Shown piece after piece: positions 1 to 6,589 of a stretch of 40,911 nucleotides of DNA. This DNA is from an uncultured Bacteroidota bacterium (lineage in GTDB: Bacteria > Bacteroidota > Bacteroidia > Chitinophagales > Saprospiraceae). The first letter of the stretch is position 1. Every line of letters starts with the position of its first letter. The stretch covers positions 1 to 40,911 of the forward strand of contig CALMBD010000013.1 in the NCBI GenBank assembly GCA_937861115.1. The letters run 5' to 3'. The position numbers and the translations under genes are program-made. The notes under the pieces were generated by a model. The model did no database searches. It was not told the DNA's origin and saw nothing but the letters and a program-made list of their open reading frames with translations.

Positions 1-1
1 G

Positions 2-292
2 GTATCGAGAAACGACCGCAAAGAGCGGTCGCTGAAAATCCTGGAACAGGTGGGCGAGAACATCAAATTGGCGCGGAAAAGGAGAGGTTTAACAACCATT
101 CAGGTCGCGGAACGTGCCGATATCAACCGGACAACACTTTATCAGCTGGAAAAAGGGAACCCGGGGGTATCCATAGGCGCTTATTTTAACGTGCTGCGGG
201 TACTGGGCTTGCAAGACGATTTCTTAAAATTGGCTTCGGACGATGAGTTAGGGAGGAAACTCCAGGACTTAAGCTTGTTGCAGGGGAAATAA
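2..292 (+). CDS. HipB-like XRE-family antitoxin/repressor, 5' partial
   Basis: The reading frame is open from the left edge of the window, so the true start may lie upstream; GTG at 50 is only an internal candidate. The visible 96 residues hold one helix-turn-helix of the XRE/Cro type: the stretch GENIKLARKRRGLT, then TIQVAERADINRTTLYQLEKG, which gives the typical second and third helices. The gene ends one base before the start of a HipA-like kinase, the classic HipB-HipA order. By family knowledge the protein should bind operators upstream of the pair, repress it, and hold the kinase inactive. The operator cannot be seen because the promoter is outside the window. A plain XRE regulator is the alternative, but the tight coupling to hipA makes the antitoxin role likely. 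Confidence 0.85.
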   Translation, partial: VSRNDRKERSLKILEQVGENIKLARKRRGLTTIQVAERADINRTTLYQLEKGNPGVSIGAYFNVLRVLGLQDDFLKLASDDELGRKLQDLSLLQGK

Positions 293-293
293 A

Positions 294-1544
294 ATGGCTT
301 CAAACAAAACAGATATTTGGGTCTATGCACATTGGGTGGGGATGGACACCCCTAAATGTGTCGGCATCCTTTCCGCCCATCAGGCAAAAGGAAGGAAGGC
401 CTTTGGATTCGAATACGACCCTGATTGGATTCGTTCGAAAAGGCAGTTATTGCTCGACCCTGACATTGGCTGGTTTCCCGGCCCACAGTTTCCTAACGGG
501 AAAGAAAACTTTGGAGTATTTCTCGACGCTATGCCCGACCGTTGGGGTCGTACCCTTTTGAAAAGACGGGCTGCGCAGATTGCAAGAGAAGCAGGTCAGC
601 GGGTCCCTACGCTCTACGACATTGATTTCCTGCTGGGAGTACAAGATGAGAGCCGAATGGGGGGACTACGCTTCAAACTAGACCCCAATGGCCCGTTTTT
701 GAACGATGATGCCGTCCATCCAGTGCCCCCTATATCATCCATCCGGGAATTGCAGCATGCGGCGAGCATCATTGAGTCTGATGTTGATGATAAAGCCATC
801 AAAAAATGGTTGGCCATTCTGGTAGCGCCCGGTTCCTCCCTGGGTGGGGCTCGACCCAAGGCCAATGTCCTGGATGTACAAGGCAATCCCTGGATTGCAA
901 AATTTCCCTCCCAAAATGATTCGCTCGACAAAGGCGCCTGGGAGTTCCTTCTCTATAAATTGGCGTTAGATGCCGGGGTTGTCATGGCAGCATCCAAAAT
1001 ATTGAAAGTGAGTGGCAATCGACATACCTTTCTGACAAAACGATTTGACCGCGTCGGGGGTGAAAGGGTACATTTCGCTTCGGCCATGACTATGACCGGC
1101 AATAACGAGGATACTTTAAAGGAGCATCCTGCAAGTTATCTCGACCTGGCTGAGTTTATCCGTTTTTCAGGGTCAAACATCAAAGCTGATTTGCAGCAAT
1201 TGTGGCGGCGCATTGTATTCCATATTGCCGTTTCCAACACCGACGATCACTTGCGCAATCATGGATTTCTTTTGTCATCAACCGGATGGAATTTGGCGCC
1301 TGCCTATGATTTAAACCCTTCCAATGACAAAGACGGACTGGCTTTAAATATAGACATGGATAACAATGCGCTCGATTTTCAACTGGCCATGAGCACAGGG
1401 CAATATTTCCAGTTGAATAATAAAGAAATGCTTGACATATTGGAACAGGTAAAAAAAGTGGTGAGCCAATGGAGATTCGTTGCGAATAATATCGGCATTT
1501 CAAGGCATGAGCAAGAACTTATGGAGGCCGCATTCAGGTGGTGA
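294..1544 (+). CDS. HipA-like serine/threonine kinase toxin
   Basis: 416 residues, close to the usual HipA length of about 440. The N-terminal part (roughly 1-125) matches the HipA N1 type (FGVFLDAMPDRWGRTLLKRR). The kinase core follows: a Gly-rich loop SSLGGARPKA at 181-190, a likely ATP-binding lysine K203 in WIAKFPS, a catalytic loop SNTDDHLRNHGF with N315, D317 and H319, and a metal-binding YDL aspartate D339. Known HipA proteins phosphorylate glutamyl-tRNA synthetase or other targets and induce growth arrest; the target here is unknown. All expected catalytic residues are present, so the toxin appears intact. ATG at 294 is one base after the antitoxin stop, so the two are translated from one mRNA. 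No terminator is evident before the sulfatase. Confidence 0.9.
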   Translation: MASNKTDIWVYAHWVGMDTPKCVGILSAHQAKGRKAFGFEYDPDWIRSKRQLLLDPDIGWFPGPQFPNGKENFGVFLDAMPDRWGRTLLKRRAAQIAREAGQRVPTLYDIDFLLGVQDESRMGGLRFKLDPNGPFLNDDAVHPVPPISSIRELQHAASIIESDVDDKAIKKWLAILVAPGSSLGGARPKANVLDVQGNPWIAKFPSQNDSLDKGAWEFLLYKLALDAGVVMAASKILKVSGNRHTFLTKRFDRVGGERVHFASAMTMTGNNEDTLKEHPASYLDLAEFIRFSGSNIKADLQQLWRRIVFHIAVSNTDDHLRNHGFLLSSTGWNLAPAYDLNPSNDKDGLALNIDMDNNALDFQLAMSTGQYFQLNNKEMLDILEQVKKVVSQWRFVANNIGISRHEQELMEAAFRW

Positions 1545-1562
1545 TTTCCGGCCGTGTTTTGT

Positions 1563-1570
1563 TACATTTG
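1563..1570 (+). promoter_or_regulatory. Candidate -7 element for the sulfatase
   Basis: TACATTTG fits the Bacteroidota -7 consensus TAnnTTTG and lies 23 bases before the chosen sulfatase start. A good -33 TTTG is not visible at the usual spacing, so this is only a half-match. Confidence 0.35.
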
Positions 1571-1593
1571 TTTGGACACAAAAATCGATTGAT

Positions 1594-3156
1594 ATGGCTA
1601 TTCGCATTTTTTTCATCCTGACCCTTTCCGGCGCGGCCACCCTATTTGCCCAAACCACACGGCCCAACATCGTCTTCATCATGACCGACGACCATGCCCG
1701 CCGCGCGGTAAGCGCTTACGATACTGCGCTGATCCGTACGCCCAATATCGACCGCATCGGCCGGGAAGGCATTGTCTTTCACAATGCCTTCGTCACCAAT
1801 TCGATCTGCGGACCAAGCCGGGCAGTACTGCTGACGGGGAAGTACAGCCACATCAACGGTTTTCGCGACAACCGCAGCCGCTTCGACGGTTCGCAGCAGA
1901 CATTTCCCAAAATCCTGCACGCCGAAGGCTACTACACGGCCATGATCGGGAAATGGCACCTGGTCTCCGAACCCGTCGGTTTCGATTACTGGAATGTGCT
2001 GATCGATCAGGGCGAATATTACAACCCCGACATGATCGAGATGGGCGACACCATCCGGCGCGAAGGCTACGCCACCACCATTATCACCGACCTGGCCATC
2101 GAGACCCTCGAAAAACGCAAGCCGCAGGGCCAGCCGTTTTGCATTTTTGTCCACCAGAAGGCGCCGCACCGCAACTGGATGCCCGATACCACGCACTTCG
2201 ACCTGTTCAACGACCGCGATGTGCCCATGCCGTCCAGTTTTTACGACGATTATGAAGGCCGCTCCCGCGCTGCGCGCGAGCAGGACATGCGGGTGGAGGA
2301 TATGTGGCTGGGCTACGACCTGAAGCTGTTCCTGAACGAGGAGAGCGACGAGACGGGCACCGGCGGTAAAAAGACAACCGACCGGCCGTTGCGCATCGAA
2401 CCCTCGCTCCAGCGCCTGAATGTGGCGCAGCGCAAATCCTGGGACGGCTACTACCGGCCCATCAGCGAAGCGTTTTATCGCGAGAAACCGGAAGGTACGG
2501 CCTTGTCGAAATGGAAGTACCAGCGTTATATAAAAGACTACCTGCGCTGCATTGCCTCCGTCGACGACAATGTGGGGCGCCTGCTGGAATACCTGGAACA
2601 GAAGGGCCTGCTGGACAATACCATCATCGTGTACACGTCGGATCAGGGTTTTTTCCTGGGTGAGCACGGCTGGTACGACAAGCGGTTCATGTACGAACCG
2701 TCGCTGGCCATTCCATTGCTCATGCGTTTTCCGCCCAAGATACCCGCAGGCACGGTCAGCGATGCCATTGCGCTCAATCTCGATTTTGCGCCCACCCTGC
2801 TCCAGGTGGCCGGCGTGGCGCCACCGGCCGATATGCAGGGCAAGTCCCTGATCCCTTTATTTCGCAACGGCAAGGCCAAAGGCTGGCGCAAATCCATGTA
2901 CTATCATTACTACGAATACCCCTATGGCTGGCATTATGTAAAAAAACACTACGGCGTGCGCACCGGACGATATAAATTGATCCATTTTTACAACGACAAC
3001 GACGAATGGGAACTGTACGACCTGAAACGCGATGCCGGAGAAATGCACAACCTGTACGGGCAGCCGAAGTATGACAAGACAGTAAAAAAACTCAGGAAAG
3101 AACTGGCGCGCCTGCAGGCGGTATACGGGGATACTACAGCAGAGGAAAAACCCTGA
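1594..3156 (+). CDS. Secreted formylglycine-dependent sulfatase
   Basis: 520 residues from ATG 1594. This start is chosen because it gives a clean Sec signal peptide (MAIRIFFILTLSGAATLFAQ) followed by the mature RPNIVFIMTDDH; an upstream in-frame ATG at 1480 would overlap the hipA 3' end and destroy the signal. Alkaline-phosphatase fold sulfatase: metal aspartates D32-D33, the modification motif C72-G-P-S-R (Cys to formylglycine by an FGE enzyme), K120/H122 in IGKWHL, D350-Q351, H358 and K363 in the second metal/sulfate site. The C-terminal part (YYHYYEYPYGWH... to LYDLKRDAGEMHNL) is the typical DUF4976-type sub-domain. It should act in the periplasm or outside on sulfated glycans or small sulfate esters; specificity cannot be read. 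It is not beside SusC/D genes here. Confidence 0.93.
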   Translation: MAIRIFFILTLSGAATLFAQTTRPNIVFIMTDDHARRAVSAYDTALIRTPNIDRIGREGIVFHNAFVTNSICGPSRAVLLTGKYSHINGFRDNRSRFDGSQQTFPKILHAEGYYTAMIGKWHLVSEPVGFDYWNVLIDQGEYYNPDMIEMGDTIRREGYATTIITDLAIETLEKRKPQGQPFCIFVHQKAPHRNWMPDTTHFDLFNDRDVPMPSSFYDDYEGRSRAAREQDMRVEDMWLGYDLKLFLNEESDETGTGGKKTTDRPLRIEPSLQRLNVAQRKSWDGYYRPISEAFYREKPEGTALSKWKYQRYIKDYLRCIASVDDNVGRLLEYLEQKGLLDNTIIVYTSDQGFFLGEHGWYDKRFMYEPSLAIPLLMRFPPKIPAGTVSDAIALNLDFAPTLLQVAGVAPPADMQGKSLIPLFRNGKAKGWRKSMYYHYYEYPYGWHYVKKHYGVRTGRYKLIHFYNDNDEWELYDLKRDAGEMHNLYGQPKYDKTVKKLRKELARLQAVYGDTTAEEKP

Positions 3157-3180
3157 AAGATCGGGGTTGGCATGTAGATG

Positions 3181-3340
3181 ATGGCACGCTGATGACGCAG
3201 ATTAAGCAGATTTTCACGGATGAAGTTTGATTTGGGATGGCACGCTGATGACGCTGATTAGGCAGATTTTCACGGATGAAGTTTGATTTGGGATGGCACG
3301 CTGATGACGCTGATCAAACTGATTTTCACAGATAAAACTT
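3181..3340 (+). repeat. Three direct repeats of 56 bp
   Basis: Units begin at 3181, 3237 and 3293, each with ATGGCACGCTGATGACGC, then a variable A/T stretch, then GATTTTCACGGATGAA. The first two are nearly identical over 56 bp; the third diverges in its second half (GATCAAACTGATTTTCACAG). They fill the gap after the sulfatase. Repeats of this wording are common dispersed elements in Bacteroidota genomes; no coding capacity is apparent. Confidence 0.9.
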
Positions 3341-3347
3341 TATAAAA

Positions 3348-3436
3348 ATCAGCGTTAATCTGCTTAATCTGCGTCATCAGCGTGCCATTTTGCCATTATG
3401 CGTTAATCTGCCTAATCAGTGTCATCAGCGTGCCAT
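3348..3436 (-). repeat. Inverted copies of the 56-bp repeat core
   Basis: Two copies in the opposite orientation (3348-3388 and 3401-3436) read, on the minus strand, ATGGCACGCTGATGACGC followed by AGATTAAGCAGATTAACG, or the close variant ATGACACTGATTAGGC. Together with the direct copies at 3181-3340 they could fold into a long hairpin in RNA. They end about 43 bp before the receiver gene, so they sit in its promoter/leader region. Confidence 0.85.
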
Positions 3437-3479
3437 CCTCTACAGACGAGCGTGCCATTAACCAACATTGCCGACAACT

Positions 3480-3854
3480 ATGAAGATACTAGTAGTAGAC
3501 GACGAACAAGACATCAGGCTGTTATTCGAACAGCGATTCCGCCGGGAGATACGCGAAGGCGCCTTTTCCTTCGCATTTTGTTATTCTGGCGAGGAGGCGC
3601 TGACCTTCCTCCGGGAACACCCCTCAGAAGCCATTCTGATCCTGTCCGATATCAACATGCCGGGCATGAGCGGATTGGAGCTATTGAGCCGGATACGGGA
3701 AAACAACCCTGCTCCTCCACCGTTTATTGTTATGATCACCGCTTACGGCGATCCGGAAAAACAGGCGGAAGCCATGCGCCTCGGCGCCAATGATTTTCTG
3801 CACAAACCGCTGGATTTCAGCGTCCTCAAACAAAAACTAACGCAACTGCCATGA
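3480..3854 (+). CDS. Stand-alone response-regulator receiver protein
   Basis: 124 residues consisting of a single CheY-like receiver domain. ATG 3480 is preferred over TTG 3468 because it begins directly with the first beta strand (MKILVVDDEQD). Acidic pocket D7-D8, phospho-acceptor D57 in LSDINMPGMSG, switch threonine in MITAYGD and the conserved lysine in HKPLDF are all present. No output domain. The stop codon overlaps the start of the next gene by 4 bases (ATGA), so the two are translationally coupled. As a single-domain receiver it could act as a phosphate sink or partner for the cyclase next door. No histidine kinase is encoded in the window. Confidence 0.92.
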   Translation: MKILVVDDEQDIRLLFEQRFRREIREGAFSFAFCYSGEEALTFLREHPSEAILILSDINMPGMSGLELLSRIRENNPAPPPFIVMITAYGDPEKQAEAMRLGANDFLHKPLDFSVLKQKLTQLP

Positions 3855-4903
3855 GTGCCAAATACAAAATACTGGTCGTGGACGATGAAGACGACGTGGC
3901 CCAACTCATCCGCCAGAAATTCCGCCGGCAGATACGGGATGGCGAGTTTGAATTCATCTTTGCCCAAAACGGCAGGGAAGCCCTGGCCAAATTGCAGGAA
4001 AACCCGGACACCGAAATGGTGTTCAGCGACATCAACATGCCTGAAATGGACGGCCTGACGCTGCTCGAAAAATTAACGGAGAATAGTCCGCTGCTCAAAA
4101 CCGTGATTATTTCCGCCTACAGCGACATGGCCAATATCCGGGTGGCCATGAACCGCGGCGCCTTCGATTTTATTTGCAAACCGCTTGATTTTCAGGACCT
4201 TGAACAAACGATGTTGAAAACGCTGAAGGCTTGCCGACAGATCAGGGATACTATTCGGGCCGTTCAGGAGAACAACATTCTGAAAATGTATGTCGACGAC
4301 AGCGTGCTGCGGTTTATGTGTTGCAAAGAGTATGAGTCCTCCCTGCTGGTCAGCGAGACGTTGGAGGCTACCATCGTTTTTGTCGACATCAACGGCTTTA
4401 CCTCCATTTCGGAGCGGGAAGCACCCGATGTGGTCATCAACCTGCTCAACAAATATTTCGACATCATCGTAAAGGCGATCATTGCGGAGGGAGGATATGT
4501 CGACAAGTTTATGGGCGATGCCGTGTTGGCCGTTTTTAAAAATGAGCAACACCTCGAACGGGCCATTCGGGCGGCTTTGTCGGTCAATGAATCGATCCAG
4601 TCTATTGAAGACCCGCTGTCCGGCGCACTTACGTTCTACCCCAAGGTCTCCATCGGGATCAATACAGGGGAGGTCATTTCCGGGAATGTCGGGTCGGCCA
4701 CCCTGCGGCGCTTCGACTTTACCGTTATCGGCGACGTGGTCAATACCGCCCAGCGCCTTCAGTCGGCGGCCGGCCCCGGTTGCATTCTGATCAACCAGGA
4801 TACTTTTGAAAAGGCCGGCGCATCCTTCCAATACCAGAAAATCGGGGAAATAGCGCTGAAAAACAAGTCGAATCCCGTTACGGTGTTTGAAGTGGTGGGA
4901 TAA
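3851..4903 (+). CDS. Receiver-class III adenylate cyclase fusion
   Basis: 350 residues. N-terminal receiver (about 5-125) with phospho-acceptor D60 in FSDINMPEMDG and KPLDF; a helical linker (about 125-165); then a class III nucleotide cyclase domain. Catalytic signs: metal aspartates D179 (FVDINGFTSIS) and D223 (MGDAVLAVF), purine-selecting K219 and D295 (VDKF and VIGDVVNTAQRL), and transition-state N298 and R302. The K/D pair is the adenylate-type signature, so the product is expected to be cAMP, made in the cytoplasm in response to phosphorylation. It follows the single receiver with a 4-base overlap. A Crp/Fnr-family protein occurs at 29465, but that one lies in the AT-rich block and may be unrelated. 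Confidence 0.92.
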   Translation: MSAKYKILVVDDEDDVAQLIRQKFRRQIRDGEFEFIFAQNGREALAKLQENPDTEMVFSDINMPEMDGLTLLEKLTENSPLLKTVIISAYSDMANIRVAMNRGAFDFICKPLDFQDLEQTMLKTLKACRQIRDTIRAVQENNILKMYVDDSVLRFMCCKEYESSLLVSETLEATIVFVDINGFTSISEREAPDVVINLLNKYFDIIVKAIIAEGGYVDKFMGDAVLAVFKNEQHLERAIRAALSVNESIQSIEDPLSGALTFYPKVSIGINTGEVISGNVGSATLRRFDFTVIGDVVNTAQRLQSAAGPGCILINQDTFEKAGASFQYQKIGEIALKNKSNPVTVFEVVG

Positions 4904-4960
4904 GGAGGTTGCGGAGGTTGGGGGTTACGGAGGTTTCGGGTTGCGGGTTTCGGGTTGCGC
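4904..4960 (+). repeat. G-rich inverted partner of the 16-bp array
   Basis: Directly after the cyclase stop the plus strand carries units such as GGAGGTTGCGGAGGTT and GGGGGTTACGGAGG, the reverse complement of the C-rich units at 5061-5361. The two blocks are about 100 bases apart, so a transcript crossing both could pair them. Confidence 0.8.
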
Positions 4961-5060
4961 GATAGCGAGACTCTGAGGAGACTTTTAGGTTCCAGACTCT
5001 TGAAAACCGACAGGCCCCTTCGGAATCTCACTGGCGAATTGATAAAGACCTACGACTCAC

Positions 5061-5361
5061 AACCTCCGTAACCCGCAACCTCCGCAACCCGTAACCTGCG
5101 CAACCCGCAACCTCCGTAACCCGTAACCTCCCCAACCCGCAACCTGCGCAACCCGCAACCTCCGTAACCCGCAACCTGCGCAACCCGCAACCTCCGTAAC
5201 CCGTAACCTCCCCAACCCGCAACCTCCCCAACCCGCAACCTCCGTAACCCGCAACCTCCGCAACCCGCAACCTCCGTAACCCGTAACCTCCCCAACCCGC
5301 AACCTCCCCAACCCGCAACCTCCGTAACCCGCAACCTCCGCAACCCGCAACCTCCCGAACC
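5061..5361 (-). repeat. 16-bp tandem repeat array, 18 units plus a partial
   Basis: Unit AACCTCCGTAACCCGC on the plus strand, with variants at positions 6-9 (CCGT, CCGC, GCGC, CCCC) and at the last base. Eighteen full units run from 5061 to 5348, then a degenerate partial unit up to the next gene. Units 9-13 (5189-5268) and 14-18 (5269-5348) are identical over 80 bp, so there is a higher-order duplication. The array has no stops on the minus strand, which creates long but meaningless Val/Gly/Arg/Leu-rich reading frames in all three phases. It fills the space between two convergent genes and touches the stop codon of the DUF2911 gene. Confidence 0.95.
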
Positions 5362-6450
5362 TCACATCGCCCCCAACTGCTTCAGGTACTTCTCGGAATT
5401 GACTTTGACGTTGGCCGGCGGGTTCAGGCTCAGCGATTTTTTAAAACTTTTGATGGCATTGTCCTTATCCCCTTTGGTGGCATAGGCTTCTCCGAGACTA
5501 TCCCAGGCATTTGCGCTTTCGGGATGTTGTCCGGTATTGATGGCGAACACCTTGATGGCTTCGTCGTGATTGCCTGCGCCGAGCAGTTGATAGCCGTATT
5601 GGTTGAGTTCAGCCTCCGTTGCAATTGTCATGGCGTCGGCACTGATCTTGTCGGCCTCGGCTTTTTTGCCCAGTTGCCGCAGCAATCCCGCTTTGGTATT
5701 CAGGGTAGTGAAATTCTTGTTCTGCGCGATGGCCTTGTCGATCCAGGCCAGGGCCTTTTCATGATTGATGTTGTTTTGGAGGGCATAAGCGGCTGCGCTC
5801 GAAAATCCCTGCCAGGTGAAACCAACCTGTCCTTTCAGTTCTTCTGCGGCATTGTCCATGACGATATTGTCTACGGCAAACTCGATCTTGACGGGGAATT
5901 GTTTCTTTTCCCAGTTGAGCACCAGTTCGGCGGTATTTTTCGTAAGGTTGATAAAATCGTAGGTGAGCTGTTCCGTGTGTGTTACCGGGCGCAGCCGGAT
6001 GTTGGCGCGCAGTTGATCCTGCGCGGGGTCGTACCAGAAACTTCCCCAGGAACGGTAATCTTTCGACAGGATCACCTCCCCGGTGTCGTCTTTGTTGATC
6101 ACGAAAAACAGGCCGTAACTGCCGGCCGGTACCTCCTTCCCTTCCACTTTGGCAGGGTGTGAAAACGTGATCACGGTATTCTCATTGGCGCCGGCACGCC
6201 AGGGCGCTTCCCTGCCGGCGCCGAACGACTGGATATTCCATCCGTAAGGCACCAGAGCGCCCCAGATGTCGCGGTCGCGCACCGACGGGCGCGAGTAGTT
6301 CACGGTTACTTTTGATATCCCGATGCTTTGTGATACCTCGGCGGCAGGGCTTGGGGTTCGGGGGATGGTAATTCCCTGTGTCCATGCAGGAACAGATAGC
6401 AGTACCGACAATAGCAGCGCTGCAAAGCGGAGGGCGAACATTTTTTTCAT
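5362..6450 (-). CDS. Exported DUF2911 protein with TPR C-terminus
   Basis: 362 residues. Signal peptide MKKMFALRFAALLLSVLLSVPAWTQ. Residues about 28-190 form a DUF2911 domain: SPAAEVSQSIGISKVTVNYSRPSVRDRDIWG, then the NENTVITFSHPAKVEGK and PAGSYGLFFV segments. The C-terminal half has tetratricopeptide-like helices (HEKALAWIDKAIAQNKN, AWDSLGEAYATKGDKDNAIKSFKKSLSLNP), usually protein-protein contact surfaces. DUF2911 proteins are frequent exported Bacteroidota proteins of unknown biochemical role; no catalytic residues are apparent. The gene is 139 bp beyond the stop of the first permease and probably has its own promoter (CATTTTTG-like -7 in that gap). Its stop codon abuts the 16-bp repeat array. 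Confidence 0.88.
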   Translation of the reverse strand: MKKMFALRFAALLLSVLLSVPAWTQGITIPRTPSPAAEVSQSIGISKVTVNYSRPSVRDRDIWGALVPYGWNIQSFGAGREAPWRAGANENTVITFSHPAKVEGKEVPAGSYGLFFVINKDDTGEVILSKDYRSWGSFWYDPAQDQLRANIRLRPVTHTEQLTYDFINLTKNTAELVLNWEKKQFPVKIEFAVDNIVMDNAAEELKGQVGFTWQGFSSAAAYALQNNINHEKALAWIDKAIAQNKNFTTLNTKAGLLRQLGKKAEADKISADAMTIATEAELNQYGYQLLGAGNHDEAIKVFAINTGQHPESANAWDSLGEAYATKGDKDNAIKSFKKSLSLNPPANVKVNSEKYLKQLGAM

Positions 6451-6589
6451 TTTTTCTGTATTGGTTAACGATGAATAATCTGTTTACGCAATCCATCAAA
6501 AATGTAAAAAAAACGCCCGTATTTGAGCAGTTTATAGATCAACAAGGCATTCGTGCCAGCCAACGGCAGGCCACGGCGTACCGGCTGCA

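Noticed and set aside
1480-1593. Upstream start of the sulfatase
   Set aside because: It overlaps the HipA gene and would place 38 unrelated residues before the signal peptide.
1642-2667. 341-codon minus-strand frame opposite the sulfatase
   Set aside because: Antisense shadow of a well-conserved gene; no domain pattern.
5061-5361. CRISPR array
   Set aside because: Units are contiguous 16-mers without unique spacers, and no cas genes are nearby.
5028-5365. Three overlapping minus-strand reading frames of about 100 residues rich in Gly, Arg, Leu and Val
   Set aside because: They are translations of the 16-bp tandem array, which has no stop codon in any minus-strand phase; no signal, start context or conserved domain supports a gene.
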